A DNA stretch of 64,000 nt from Actinomycetes bacterium (GCA_021823525.1 JAKANY010000007.1:1-64000), one strand, 5' to 3'; shown: positions 15,583-24,864, counted from the first letter of the stretch. The notes: generated by a model from the sequence alone, not told the origin. Program-made: numbers and translations.

Positions 15583-17003
15583 CGGCCCGATCGTGCGCGG
15601 TAGAGCGCGCGCGGCCCCGCGGCGTCCTTGGCGAGGCGCTTGGTCAGGTAGAGGCCCTCGAGGAGGAACTCGGCCGCCGCGGCGCGCGCGCCGAGGTCGG
15701 CCCCCGGCTCGACCACCCGCTCGACGGCCGCCGCCAGCGCGGGCAGCGCCGCCAGGATCGTCGCGTAGTGGCCGTCGGGCAGGTCGTCGCCCACGTGGAC
15801 CGCCACCTCGCCATCGAAACCGGCCACGATGGCCGCCGCCTCCTCGAGCACCACGCGCTCGGTGAAGCACTGGCGCACCGCCAGCGCGACGAGGGCGGCG
15901 ATGACCTGCTCGGGGTCCTGATCCTCGAGCCCGTCGAGCTCCAGCTTGCCCGTGGCGGCCGGCACGATCGCGACCAGGTCGCTCACGCGCGCGGTCGCCC
16001 GTGCCTCGCCGGTGCGCAGGGCCCTCCGGGCGGCGCTGGCCATCACCGCCTCGAAGTCGGCGATCGACACCCGCACCGAGACGCCCGAGTGCTGGCTCAC
16101 CGCGTGGCTCTGGCGAGCCAGCTGGCTGATGCGTCCGACGATGTCCTCGAGGAACCACGGCATCGACACCGGGACCGAGGTGGCGACGCGCGCCTCGGCG
16201 CGCACGATCGCCAGCTCGGTGTCGACGTCGCGCGGGTAGTGCGTGCGGATCTGAGAGCCGAAGCGATCCTTGAGCGGCGTGATGAGGCGACCGCGATTCG
16301 TGTAGTCCTCGGGGTTGGCCGTCGCCACCACCAGCAGGTCGAGCTCGAGGCGCACCAGGTGCGCGCGGATCTGGACGTCGCGCTCCTCCAGGACGTTGAG
16401 CAGGCCCACCTGGATGCGCTCGGCCAGGTCGGGCAGCTCGTTGAGAGCGAAGATCCCGCGGTTCGCGCGGGGCACGAGCCCGAAGGCGATGGCACGGGGG
16501 TCGTCGAGGAACAGCCCGCCCGCCACGCGGATCGGGTCGATGTCGCCAATGAGGTCCGCCATCGAGGTGTCGGGGGTGGCGAGCTTCTCGGCGTAGCGGT
16601 CGCGCCGGTGCACCCAGGCGACCGGTGTCTCGTCACCGTGCTCCTCGACCAGCTCGCGCGCCACGGCCGAGACCGGGGCGAAGGGGTCGTCGCGCAGCGG
16701 TGCGCCCTCGACCACGGGCAGCCACTCGTCGAGCAGCTCGACCAGGGCGCGGGCCAAGCGGGTCTTCGCCTGGCCCCGCTCCCCCAGCAGGATCACGTCG
16801 TGCTCGGCCAGCAGTGCCGTCTCGAGCTGGGGCACCACGGTCTCGTCGTAGCCGAGCACCCCGGGGAACGTGGGCCGGCCCTCGCGCAGGCGCGCCTCGA
16901 GGTTCTCGCGCACCTCGGCGCGCACCGAGCGCGAGCGGTAGCCCGCCGCCCGCAACGCGCCACGCGTGCGCGGCCGCGCCGCGGGCGGGATGGGTGTCGT
17001 CAT
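15579..17003 (-). CDS. MoxR/magnesium-chelatase-like AAA+ ATPase
   Basis: A 474-residue AAA+ protein. Visible motifs are Walker A GERGQAKTRLA, a Walker B region IFALNELPDLAERIQ, sensor 1 (VVATANPEDYTNRGR) and the arginine-rich lid after ITPLKDRFGSQI. It is nearer to the ChlI-type magnesium chelatase subunit than to classical MoxR. With the coupled VWA protein it should form an ATP-driven complex that activates or metallates a client enzyme; the client is not shown by the sequence. The ATG at 17003 overlaps the hutI stop (ATGA), which links it tightly to histidine-degradation genes. Confidence 0.88.
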   Translation of the reverse strand: MTTPIPPAARPRTRGALRAAGYRSRSVRAEVRENLEARLREGRPTFPGVLGYDETVVPQLETALLAEHDVILLGERGQAKTRLARALVELLDEWLPVVEGAPLRDDPFAPVSAVARELVEEHGDETPVAWVHRRDRYAEKLATPDTSMADLIGDIDPIRVAGGLFLDDPRAIAFGLVPRANRGIFALNELPDLAERIQVGLLNVLEERDVQIRAHLVRLELDLLVVATANPEDYTNRGRLITPLKDRFGSQIRTHYPRDVDTELAIVRAEARVATSVPVSMPWFLEDIVGRISQLARQSHAVSQHSGVSVRVSIADFEAVMASAARRALRTGEARATARVSDLVAIVPAATGKLELDGLEDQDPEQVIAALVALAVRQCFTERVVLEEAAAIVAGFDGEVAVHVGDDLPDGHYATILAALPALAAAVERVVEPGADLGARAAAAEFLLEGLYLTKRLAKDAAGPRALYRARSGR

Positions 17004-18187
17004 GCAGGCACCCTAGAGGACCCCGGGGTCCCGCGCGCCGTCATCACCTCCCCGATCACGTCGCCGAATCGATAGGCCAGGTGAACCGCGCGCGGCGCGT
17101 CGAGCACGACCAGGTCCGCCCGCGCGCCCACGCCGAGGTTTCCCACGTCGGTGCGGCAGAGCGCGCGGGCGCCACCCGCGGTCGCCGCCCACAGCGCCTC
17201 GTCGGGGCTGAGCCCCATCTCGCGCACGGCCAGCCAGATGGCCGTGGCCATGCTCGTGAGGTACGACGTGCCGGGGTTGCAGTCGGTGGCCAGCGCGACG
17301 GTCGCGCCCGCGTCGAGCAGGCGGCGGCCCGACGGCGCCGGGTCGCCGCTGAAGAACTCGGCCCCCGGCAGCAGTGTGGCCACCGTCGACGAGCCGGCCA
17401 GCATCGCGACGTCCTCGTCGCTGAGGTGGGTGCAGTGGTCGACGCTGGCGGCTTGGAGCTCGACGGCCAGAGCCACGCCGGCGCCGGGCCCCAGCTGGTT
17501 GCCGTGCACCCGCAGACCCAGTCCGTGCTGGCGGGCCGCCGTGAGGATGACGCGCGCCTCCTCGACGCTGAAGGCGCCGCGCTCGCAGAAGACGTCCGCC
17601 CAGCGCGCCCGCGGCGCGCACGCCACCATCATCTCGCCGGCCACCAGCTCCACGTACGACTCGCGATCCCCCGCGTACTCGGGGGGCACGACGTGCGCCC
17701 CGAGGAACGTCACCTCGTCGGTGACCTCCTCGGCGACCTCGAGCAGGCGCACCTCGCCCTCGACGGTCAGCTCGTAGCCGGACTTGACCTCAATCGTCGT
17801 GGTGCCCGTTCGGTGCGCCCGGTCGCGCCGGTGGCGCGCCGCCGCGAGCAGGTCGGCGCTCGACGCGGCGCGCGTCGCGGCCACCGTGCGGCGGATCCCG
17901 CCGCCGTCGTAGGGCTGGCCGGCGAGGCGCGCCGCGAACTCGTCGCTGCGCTCGCCCGCGAAGACCAGGTGGGTGTGGCTGTCGACGAATCCCGGCACCA
18001 CCGCCCGGCCGCCGAGGTCCACCGCGTGGTCGGCCGCCGGAGCTCGGCTCGCCGGGCCCACCCACACGACGGCGTCGTCGTCCAGGACCATCGCCGCGTC
18101 GGTCAGGCGGCCCAGGGGGGAACCGTCGCCGAGCGAGGGGTCGTTGGTCGTCAGCTCGGCGATGCCCCGCAGCAGGCGCGCGCTCAC
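17000..18187 (-). CDS. hutI: Imidazolonepropionase
   Basis: A 395-residue amidohydrolase that opens the imidazolone ring to give formiminoglutamate. It has the metal-binding [16 protein letters not shown] motif, the [17 protein letters not shown] substrate segment, [11 protein letters not shown] and [11 protein letters not shown] typical of HutI. The length fits the family. The GTG at 18187 overlaps the hutU stop by 4 bases (GTGA), and its own stop overlaps the MoxR-like start. It is a cytosolic enzyme in a hutU-hutI-moxR-vwa unit. Confidence 0.95.
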   Translation of the reverse strand: MSARLLRGIAELTTNDPSLGDGSPLGRLTDAAMVLDDDAVVWVGPASRAPAADHAVDLGGRAVVPGFVDSHTHLVFAGERSDEFAARLAGQPYDGGGIRRTVAATRAASSADLLAAARHRRDRAHRTGTTTIEVKSGYELTVEGEVRLLEVAEEVTDEVTFLGAHVVPPEYAGDRESYVELVAGEMMVACAPRARWADVFCERGAFSVEEARVILTAARQHGLGLRVHGNQLGPGAGVALAVELQAASVDHCTHLSDEDVAMLAGSSTVATLLPGAEFFSGDPAPSGRRLLDAGATVALATDCNPGTSYLTSMATAIWLAVREMGLSPDEALWAATAGGARALCRTDVGNLGVGARADLVVLDAPRAVHLAYRFGDVIGEVMTARGTPGSSRVPA

Positions 18188-19842
18188 GCGCCCTCGCGCA
18201 TCGGGATGCGCACGCCCCGGCGCTCGGCGGTCGCGTCGGCGAGCTCGTAGCCGGCGTCGACGTGGCGCACCACCCCCATCAGGGGGTCGTTGGTCAGCAC
18301 GCGGGCGAGCTTCTCGGCCGCCAGGGCCGTGCCGTCGGCGACGCTGACCTGGCCGGCGTGGATCGATCGGCCGATCCCCACGCCGCCGCCGTGGTGGATC
18401 GACACCCACGACGCGCCCGAGGCGGTGTTCACCAGCGCGTTGAGCAGCGGCCAGTCGGCGATGGCGTCCGAGCCGTCGAGCATCGCCTCGGTCTCGCGGT
18501 AGGGCGAGGCGACCGAGCCCGCGTCCAGGTGGTCGCGGCCGATCACGATGGGCGCCGCGACCTCGCCGGTGGCCACCAGGTCGTTGAAGGCCAGGCCGGC
18601 GCGGTCGCGCTCGCCCAGCCCGAGCCAGCAGATGCGCGCGGGCAGTCCCTGGAACGCGACGCGCTCCTGCGCCTGGGTGATCCAGCGGTGCAGGGGCTCG
18701 TTGTCGGGGAACAGCTCCAAGATGGCCTGGTCGGTGCGCCAGATGTCGCGGGGATCCCCCGAGAGCGCGGCCCAGCGGAAGGGGCCCTTGCCCTCGCAGA
18801 ACAGCGGCCGGATGTAGGCCGGGACGAAGCCGGGGAAGGCGAAGGCCCGCCCGTAGCCGCCCAGGGCCGCCTCGCCGCGGATCGAGTTCCCGTAGTCGAA
18901 GACCTCGGACCCCTGGTCCAGGAAGCCGACCATCGCCTCGACGTGGCGGGCCATCGACGCGCGAGCCCGATCGGTGAACTCGTCGGGCTTCTTCTCGGCG
19001 TAGTCGGCCCAGTCGGCGAGGTCCACGCCCTCGGGCAGGTAGCTGAGCGGGTCGTGCGCCGAGGTCTGGTCGGTGACGATGTCGATTTCCACCCCGCGCG
19101 CCAGCAGCTCGGGGAAGATGGTCGCGGCGTTGCCCACGACGCCCACGCTCCGCGCGCGCCGCTGGGCCTTGGCGGCGAGCACACGCTCGAGCGCCTCGTC
19201 GAGGTCGGCGGTCCACTCGTCGAGGTAGCGCAGCTCGGTGCGCCGAGCGAGGCGCGAGGGGTCGACGTCCACGCACAGGCACGCCCCGCCGTTCATCGTC
19301 ACGGCCAGCGGCTGGGCCCCGCCCATGCCTCCGACGCCGGCCGTGAGCGTCAAGGTCCCCGCCAGCGTCCCCCCGAAGCGCTTGGCCGCCACCGCGGCGA
19401 AGGTCTCGTAGGTCCCCTGGAGGATGCCCTGGGTGCCGATGTAGATCCACGAGCCCGCCGTCATCTGCCCGTACATCGTGAGGCCCAGGGCCTCGAGCCG
19501 CCGGAACTCGGGCCAGGTCGCCCAGTCGCCGACCAGGTTGGCGTTGGCGATGAGCACGCGCGGCGCCCAGGGATGGGTCCGCACGACGCCCACCGGCCGT
19601 CCCGACTGGACGAGCATCGTCTCGTCGTCGCCGAGTGTGCGTAGGGTGCGCACCAGCGCATCGAAGCTGCGCCAGTCGCGGGCGGCGCGACCCGTGCCCC
19701 CGTAGACGACCAGGTCATCAGGCCGCTCGGCGACCTCGGGGTCGAGGTTGTTCTGCAGCATCCGCAGGGCGGCCTCTTGGGGCCACGAGCGGGCGCTCAA
19801 CGTGGTGCCGCGCGCCGCGCGCACGGGTCGGGCTCCTTGCAT
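18184..19842 (-). CDS. hutU: Urocanate hydratase
   Basis: A 552-residue urocanase that converts urocanate to imidazolonepropionate using tightly bound NAD. Family landmarks are [19 protein letters not shown] at the start, [11 protein letters not shown], the glycine-rich [20 protein letters not shown], and [18 protein letters not shown] near the end. The length is standard and no key region is missing. The ATG has GAGGAG just upstream. An unusual 12-bp GC hairpin lies 18 bases before the start, after the permease gene, and could adjust expression between the two. Confidence 0.97.
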   Translation of the reverse strand: MQGARPVRAARGTTLSARSWPQEAALRMLQNNLDPEVAERPDDLVVYGGTGRAARDWRSFDALVRTLRTLGDDETMLVQSGRPVGVVRTHPWAPRVLIANANLVGDWATWPEFRRLEALGLTMYGQMTAGSWIYIGTQGILQGTYETFAAVAAKRFGGTLAGTLTLTAGVGGMGGAQPLAVTMNGGACLCVDVDPSRLARRTELRYLDEWTADLDEALERVLAAKAQRRARSVGVVGNAATIFPELLARGVEIDIVTDQTSAHDPLSYLPEGVDLADWADYAEKKPDEFTDRARASMARHVEAMVGFLDQGSEVFDYGNSIRGEAALGGYGRAFAFPGFVPAYIRPLFCEGKGPFRWAALSGDPRDIWRTDQAILELFPDNEPLHRWITQAQERVAFQGLPARICWLGLGERDRAGLAFNDLVATGEVAAPIVIGRDHLDAGSVASPYRETEAMLDGSDAIADWPLLNALVNTASGASWVSIHHGGGVGIGRSIHAGQVSVADGTALAAEKLARVLTNDPLMGVVRHVDAGYELADATAERRGVRIPMREGA

Positions 19843-19859
19843 CTCTCCTCACTCTCCGA

Positions 19860-19897
19860 GGTCGGGGGCCGCGCCCGTGGTGGCACGGCCCCCGACC
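19860..19897 (-). terminator. 12-bp GC-rich stem-loop between the permease gene and hutU
   Basis: GGTCGGGGGCCG (19860-19871) pairs perfectly with CGGCCCCCGACC (19886-19897) around a 14-base loop. It sits in the 86-base gap between the NCS1 permease and hutU, about 10 bases before the hutU ribosome site. No U-run follows, so complete termination is doubtful; partial attenuation or mRNA protection is possible. Confidence 0.6.
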
Positions 19898-19928
19898 CCT
19901 CAGACAACCGTCGTCGCCGCCGCCGCGC

Positions 19929-21359
19929 TCACCGTAGCGGACGCTCGACGCCCAGGGACTCCAGCTCCTCGCGGACCTTGAGGCGCTGGGGTCCCTTGGT
20001 GGCAACCAGGTAGTACGCGACCGCCGCGACGATGAACCCGATGATCCACGCCAGGTCGGCGCCCTGCATCTTCTTGGCGATGAACCCCACGTAGATGGTC
20101 GAGTCCATGAAGGGCAGCTCGATCACCACGGTCAGGGCGAAGATCACCAGCGCGGCCACGTTGGCCCGTCCCCAGCGGCCGTCGACCTTGAAGAACTCGC
20201 GCACGTCGTAGTGGCCGTGGTGCACCAGGTAGTAGTCGGTCAGGTTGATGGCGGTCCAGGGGATGAGCAGGTAGAGGAGGAAGACGATGAAGTTGGTCAG
20301 GTTGGTCGAGAAGTTGGTGCTCATCGAGATCGCCACCACCGTGCCCACGATCGCCAGGACCGTCGTGGTCACGATGCGGCCCCGCGCGCCCTGGGAGCTG
20401 CGCCCGCTCGGCGACACGCTCGTGAAGAAGGTGAGGAACGCTCCGTAGAGGTTCTCGAGGTTGATCGAGATCACGCCGCCGGCGATGATCAGCAGGAAGA
20501 GCCAGCGCACCGACGGGAAGAGGCCCGCCAGGTACGCCGGTGCGTCGCTGGTCATGGGCCCGTAGGCCGTCACGGCCGCCAGGGCCCCGGCGATCATCAC
20601 CAGCGAGGCCCCCAGCGCCGACCCCAGGTAGGTGTACCAGAAGGTCACCGGCGAGGGTGTGTCCACGGGCAGGTAGCGCGAGTAGTCCGACACGTAGGGC
20701 GCCCAGGTCAGCTGCCAGGACACGACGATCGAGATCACCAGCAGGACGCTGCCGTAGTTCACCGAGGACGCCGGCAGGTGAGCCGGCAGGTGGGCGGCCA
20801 GGTCCACGAGCGCGACGACGAAGATGATCAGCGAGAGCACCGACATCACCCGGTTGTAGGCGTGGATGAGGTCGTGGCCGAACCACGTGCCCACCACGAC
20901 GAGCGCGCTCGAGATGATGATGCCCTCCGAGACGGTCACGTGCAGGAGGCTCGCGAAGGCCTGGCCGCCCAAGACGGCGCTCAGCACGAAGAAGCCCATG
21001 TACATGATCACCACGATCACCAGGGGCAGGATCGCGCCGTACATGCCGAACTGCGCGCGGCTCTGGATCATCTGGGGGACGCCCAGGCGCGGACCCTGGA
21101 TCGAGTGCGTGGCCATGTACAGGCCACCGACCAGGTTGCCGATGAGGATCGCGGCGATGGCCCAGCCGATGTTGAGCCCCAGCACGACGGCCAGCGCGCC
21201 GGTGGCCAGCGTCGTGATTTGCACGTTGCCCGCGAACCACAAGGTGAGGAGCCGCACCGGTCGGCCGTGACGGTCCTCGGGCGGGATGTAGTCGATCCCG
21301 TGCTGCTCGACCGTGAAGGCGCCTTGGCGCGCCTCCCGGCCGGTGTCTGACTGACTCAT
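19929..21359 (-). CDS. NCS1-family permease, likely for histidine or urocanate
   Basis: A 476-residue membrane protein of the nucleobase:cation symporter-1 family with about 12 hydrophobic segments. Family features include GIDYIPPEDRHG before the first segment, LWFAGNVQITTLATGA, and QSRAQFGMYGAILP. NCS1 proteins import purines, pyrimidines, hydantoins and related rings. Its place just upstream of hutU and after an iclR gene suggests that it brings in histidine or urocanate; this is inference from context. The ATG at 21359 has a perfect AAGGAGG 8 bases upstream, the strongest ribosome site in the hut region. Confidence 0.88.
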   Translation of the reverse strand: MSQSDTGREARQGAFTVEQHGIDYIPPEDRHGRPVRLLTLWFAGNVQITTLATGALAVVLGLNIGWAIAAILIGNLVGGLYMATHSIQGPRLGVPQMIQSRAQFGMYGAILPLVIVVIMYMGFFVLSAVLGGQAFASLLHVTVSEGIIISSALVVVGTWFGHDLIHAYNRVMSVLSLIIFVVALVDLAAHLPAHLPASSVNYGSVLLVISIVVSWQLTWAPYVSDYSRYLPVDTPSPVTFWYTYLGSALGASLVMIAGALAAVTAYGPMTSDAPAYLAGLFPSVRWLFLLIIAGGVISINLENLYGAFLTFFTSVSPSGRSSQGARGRIVTTTVLAIVGTVVAISMSTNFSTNLTNFIVFLLYLLIPWTAINLTDYYLVHHGHYDVREFFKVDGRWGRANVAALVIFALTVVIELPFMDSTIYVGFIAKKMQGADLAWIIGFIVAAVAYYLVATKGPQRLKVREELESLGVERPLR

Positions 21360-21627
21360 GGTCGCATCCTCCTTGGTGCGGTGCTGGACTGCGAGACGGC
21401 CATCGCCCCTCGCGCGCGAGGCTCGGCGAGCCGCGACGTCTCGAGGCCGGCCGGGATGCGCACCCCGCCGTTCGCGTGCGGCCGTCGGGCGGGCGTCGGA
21501 CGGAGCCGCGCGCACGTGTCCTCGAGCTCGAGCACGGATCCCCCCTCGGTCCTCGCTGCTCGCACGGTACGGCGCGACGCGCGGACCGGCAACCCGATTC
21601 CCACCGGGTGAGAAAGAGTCGTCCCGG
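21360..21627. other. 268-base gap before the permease: promoter and leader region
   Basis: The longest gap in the window. It holds the AAGGAGG ribosome site of the permease (21368-21374), the palindromes CCTCGCGCGCGAGG (21408-21421) and CTCGAGCTCGAG (21521-21532), and a spaced ACCCG/CGGGT pair near 21590-21607. These are possible operator sites for the neighbouring IclR protein, but GC-rich palindromes arise easily in such DNA. No convincing gene or -10/-35 pair is seen. Confidence 0.4.
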
Positions 21628-22389
21628 CTAACTCGTCAGGCTCTCGGCCAGGTCGGCGGCGGCTCGGCGCACGTGCGGCGCGGCGGTGCGGACCCAACTG
21701 GTGTCGCAGCGCTCACGCGGGCCCGCCACGCCCACCGAGCACACGACGGACCCGCCGACGAGCACGGGCGCCCCCACGGCGACCGCGTCGGTCTGGAACT
21801 CGCCGTGGGACACGGCCAGGTGGCGCAGCCGGATCTCGGCCAGGCTCGTCAGCAGGCGCTCGGGCGTGAGCGTCGCGGCGGTGACGCGCGGCGGGCCGCT
21901 GATGAGAACCTCGTCGAGGATCTCGGCCGGAGCGAAGGCCAGCAGGACGCGCTGCTCGGCCCCCGCGTGCAGGGGCAGGGGGTCGCCCTGGGGCAGAATC
22001 GTGGGCTCGAGGTCGGCGGGCGTGACCTCACCCACGCAGATGGCGTGGCGGCCCGAGCGCACCAGGACGTCGGCCGTCGCACCCGTCGCGGCGACCAACG
22101 TGCGCAGGACCAGCCGGCTGCGCTCGGCGATTCGCGCGACCGTGCGCTCGTCGGCGGCCCGCGCGGCGAAGCGCGCGTCGAGCTCGTAGGCGCCGGAGCG
22201 CTCGATCACGAGCCCGAAGGCCCGCAGCGAGGCCAGGATCCGGTAGACCGAGCTGAGCGGCACGTCGAGCGCTGTCGAGACCTGCGCCGCGTTCAGGGGG
22301 CCCCGCCGGGCGATGGTCGTCAGGACGAGCAGGCCCCGTGCCAGCGCGCCCGACGCGGCTGGGTCGGGTCGCGGCGTCGACGGGACCAT
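21628..22389 (-). CDS. IclR-family transcriptional regulator of the hut locus
   Basis: A 253-residue IclR protein: an N-terminal winged helix (about 12-75, with ALARGLLVLTTIARRGPLNAAQVSTAL and the recognition helix SSVYRILASL) and a C-terminal ligand-binding domain (about 80-250). IclR members often sense a pathway intermediate. Its place between hutGH and the permease-hutUI unit suggests control of histidine use, probably with urocanate or formiminoglutamate as signal (inference). The ATG at 22389 follows TAGTTT with a 5-base spacer and has no ribosome site, so it has its own leaderless promoter just after hutH. Confidence 0.9.
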   Translation of the reverse strand: MVPSTPRPDPAASGALARGLLVLTTIARRGPLNAAQVSTALDVPLSSVYRILASLRAFGLVIERSGAYELDARFAARAADERTVARIAERSRLVLRTLVAATGATADVLVRSGRHAICVGEVTPADLEPTILPQGDPLPLHAGAEQRVLLAFAPAEILDEVLISGPPRVTAATLTPERLLTSLAEIRLRHLAVSHGEFQTDAVAVGAPVLVGGSVVCSVGVAGPRERCDTSWVRTAAPHVRRAAADLAESLTS

Positions 22390-22394
22390 GGCGC

Positions 22395-22400
22395 GAAACT
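22395..22400 (-). promoter_or_regulatory. -10 hexamer TAGTTT for the leaderless iclR gene
   Basis: TAGTTT is 5 bases before the ATG at 22389 and 20 bases after the hutH stop, giving the regulator independent expression. Confidence 0.45.
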
Positions 22401-22420
22401 ACCCGAGCCGCGACGCGGGC

Positions 22421-23956
22421 TCAAGCGGCTCGGCCGGGGTCCGGCGCGAGACCGGCCAGCGCCAGCAGCTCGCCGCTGCGCACGAGCTCGCTCACCGCGC
22501 TGATCACCGGCGTGAGCCAGCGGTCGGGACCGGGTCCGCCCCCCCGCGCGTTCACGCGGTCGGCGACGGCCGCGGTAACCGCCGAGGGCGCCTGCTCGCG
22601 CAGGGCCAGGGCCCGCGAGGCCGCGAGCATCTCGATCGCCAGCACGTCGGCCAGGGCGGCGACGGAGCGGCGCAGCTTGCGCGCGGCGTGCCAGCCCATC
22701 GACACGTGGTCCTCCTGCATCCCCGACGAGGGGATCGAGTCGACGCTCGCGGGCACGGCGAGCCGCTTCATCTCGCTCACCAGGGCCGCCTGGGAGTACT
22801 GGGCGATCATGAGGCCCGAGTCCACGCCGACCTGGTGCGCCAGGAACGGGGGCAGCCCGAAGCTGCGGTCCGGGTCCAGCAGGCGATCGGTGCGGCGCTC
22901 GGCGATGGAGGCCACGTCGGCCAGGGCGATGGCCAGGAAGTCGAGGACGTAGGCCACCGGGGCTCCGTGGAAGTTCCCGTTGGAGACCAGGGCGCCGTCG
23001 GCGAGCACCGAGGGGTTGTCGATCTGGGAGGCCAGCTCCACCTCGGCCACGCGCGCCGCGTGGGCCAGCGTGTCGCGCGCGGCGCCGTGGACCTGGGGCG
23101 AGCAGCGCAGGGAGTAGGCGTCCTGGACCTGGCTCGCGTCGTCACGGTGGGAGGCCACCATCGGTGAGTCGGCGAGCAGGCGCTCCAGGTTGGCGGCGCT
23201 GGCGCGTTGGCCCGGATGGGGCCGCAGCTCGTGGATCTCGGCGACGAACACCCGGTCGGTGCCGCGCAGCGCCTGGATCGACAGCGACGCCGCCAGGTCG
23301 GCGTGGGCCAGGAGCGCCTCGATGTCCGCCAGGGCCAAGATCAGCTGCCCGAGCATCCCGTCGGTCCCGTTGATCAGGGCGAGGCCCTCCTTCTCGGCCA
23401 GCGCCACCGGCGCGAGTCCGGCGGCGGCGAGCGCCTCGCCCGCCGGCCGGAGCACCCCGTCGGCGTCGCGCACCTCGCCTTCGCCCGTCAGGGCCAGGGC
23501 CACGGCGGCCAGGGGCGCCAGGTCCCCCGAGCACCCCAGCGATCCGTACTCGCGCACGACCGGCGTCAGCGCGGCGTTGAGCAGGGCGGCGTAGGCCTGC
23601 GCGGTCGCGGGGCGGACACCCGACACGCCGCTGCACAGGTTCGTGAGGCGCGAGACCATCATGGCGCGCACCACCTCGCCCTCCACCTCCGCTCCCACGC
23701 CCGCCGCGTGGGAGCGGATCAGCGAGCGCTGCAGGTCCCGGCGCCGATCGGGCGAGATGAAGGCCGTGGCTAGCGCGCCGAAGCCCGTCGAGAGCCCGTA
23801 GACGGGTCGTCCCGACTCGACCAGCGCGTCGATCGCCCGGCGACGCTCCTCCAGGCGCTCGAGGACCTCGGGCGCGATGGCGACCTCCGCGTGCCCGCGC
23901 GCCACGGCGATCAGCTCCTCGCGCGTCATCGGCGCCAGTCCCACGACGACTCTCAC
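22421..23956 (-). CDS. hutH: Histidine ammonia-lyase
   Basis: A 511-residue histidase that removes ammonia from histidine to give urocanate, the first step of the pathway. The MIO electrophile would form from Cys142-Ser143-Gly144 in GSLGCSGDLAPL, where many homologues have Ala-Ser-Gly. Other family motifs are YGLSTGFGALA, ALINGTDGMLGQL, QDAYSLRCSPQVHGA, and SNGNFHGAPVAYVLDF. The GTG start overlaps the hutG stop by 4 bases (GTGA), so the order is hutG-hutH with coupled translation. Length is normal and all key regions are present. Confidence 0.96.
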   Translation of the reverse strand: MRVVVGLAPMTREELIAVARGHAEVAIAPEVLERLEERRRAIDALVESGRPVYGLSTGFGALATAFISPDRRRDLQRSLIRSHAAGVGAEVEGEVVRAMMVSRLTNLCSGVSGVRPATAQAYAALLNAALTPVVREYGSLGCSGDLAPLAAVALALTGEGEVRDADGVLRPAGEALAAAGLAPVALAEKEGLALINGTDGMLGQLILALADIEALLAHADLAASLSIQALRGTDRVFVAEIHELRPHPGQRASAANLERLLADSPMVASHRDDASQVQDAYSLRCSPQVHGAARDTLAHAARVAEVELASQIDNPSVLADGALVSNGNFHGAPVAYVLDFLAIALADVASIAERRTDRLLDPDRSFGLPPFLAHQVGVDSGLMIAQYSQAALVSEMKRLAVPASVDSIPSSGMQEDHVSMGWHAARKLRRSVAALADVLAIEMLAASRALALREQAPSAVTAAVADRVNARGGGPGPDRWLTPVISAVSELVRSGELLALAGLAPDPGRAA

Positions 23957-24852
23957 GGTCGACCTCCCACGCCCACCAGGGCCTCGAGCACCAGCAGGGC
24001 GACCAGGCGAACCGTTCGCTCGTCGGCGCTGTCGCGTCCCACGTCGACCTCGGTGAAGTCGATGGCCCGCACCCGCGGGTCCCGGCCGACGGCGCGCACC
24101 ACGTGGCGCAGCTCGTCGGCCGACAGGCCGCCCGGGGCCGCCGCCGGGCAGCCCGGCACGATGGCCCGGTCGGCCACGTCGAGGTCCACGTCCACGTACA
24201 CCGGCCGGCCGTCGGCGCCCGCGATGGCCAGCGCGTCGCCGATGGCGGCGACCGCGCCGCGGGCGCGCACCTGGTCGCGCGACCACGTCGTGATCCCCGC
24301 GTCCGCCGCGCGCCGCGCGTAGGCCGGGGAGTTCGAGAAGTCCGCCAGGCCGACCTGGACCACGTGGTGGCCGTCGAGCCCCTGCTCGAGCAGCTGGCGC
24401 ACCGGCGAGCCGTTGGAGACCCCGTCGCGCAGGTCCAGGTGGGCGTCGAGCGTCACCAGGCCCCAGTCCGCCAGGTCGTCCCCGCCCAGGGCCGTCAGGG
24501 CGTGCCAGGTCGCGGCGTTGTCGCCGCCCAGCACGAGGTGGCACGCGACGTCAGGCCCGCGGGCCAGCAGCGTGGCCGTGCGCTCGGTGCCGCCCTCGGC
24601 GTCGGGATCGAACACGTCGCCGCGGTCGTCGACGGCCACGAGGTCGCGCAGGTCGACCTGCTCGCTGTAGGACCAGGTCGAGTAGCGCTCCAGCGCCTCG
24701 CGCACGGCGGTGGGCGTGGCGTGCCACGAGCGCGGGGTCACCGAGGTGTGGTACGTGGAGATCCCGGTCAAGCCGACCAGGCGCCGCCCCTCGCGCGGGG
24801 CCCCGAGCAGCGAGCGCGCCGAGGGCCACTGGGGATCGGACGACGCTGTCAC
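23953..24852 (-). CDS. hutG: Formimidoylglutamase (arginase family)
   Basis: A 299-residue ureohydrolase-fold protein. Next to hutH it most likely hydrolyses formiminoglutamate to glutamate and formamide with two manganese ions. Metal motifs are LGGDNAATWHAL, TLDAHLDLRD and DVDLDVADRAIVPG. The first motif has Asn where arginases have His (GGDH), so one ligand differs; agmatinase activity cannot be excluded by sequence, but the operon argues for HutG. The GTG at 24852 is preceded by TAACAT with a 6-base spacer, so this is the head of a leaderless hutG-hutH transcript starting after the qcrB gene. Confidence 0.85.
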   Translation of the reverse strand: MTASSDPQWPSARSLLGAPREGRRLVGLTGISTYHTSVTPRSWHATPTAVREALERYSTWSYSEQVDLRDLVAVDDRGDVFDPDAEGGTERTATLLARGPDVACHLVLGGDNAATWHALTALGGDDLADWGLVTLDAHLDLRDGVSNGSPVRQLLEQGLDGHHVVQVGLADFSNSPAYARRAADAGITTWSRDQVRARGAVAAIGDALAIAGADGRPVYVDVDLDVADRAIVPGCPAAAPGGLSADELRHVVRAVGRDPRVRAIDFTEVDVGRDSADERTVRLVALLVLEALVGVGGRP

Positions 24853-24858
24853 GCCGCC

Positions 24859-24864
24859 ATGTTA
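24859..24864 (-). promoter_or_regulatory. -10 hexamer TAACAT for the leaderless hutGH operon
   Basis: TAACAT lies six bases before the GTG of hutG, in the 38-base gap after qcrB. Confidence 0.5.

Noticed and set aside
13678..15603. Plus-strand gene opposite the VWA gene
   Set aside because: Composition is Arg/Gly/Ala-rich without motifs, while the minus strand encodes an intact MIDAS.
21408..21421. CCTCGCGCGCGAGG as a firm IclR operator
   Set aside because: The palindrome is perfect but purely GC-biased; short GC palindromes are frequent here and IclR sites are not usually like this. Listed only as a possibility.
23957..24544. Fusion of hutH to an upstream domain
   Set aside because: The upstream part of that frame is antisense-like and overlaps hutG in another frame; the GTG at 23956 gives a normal HutH length.
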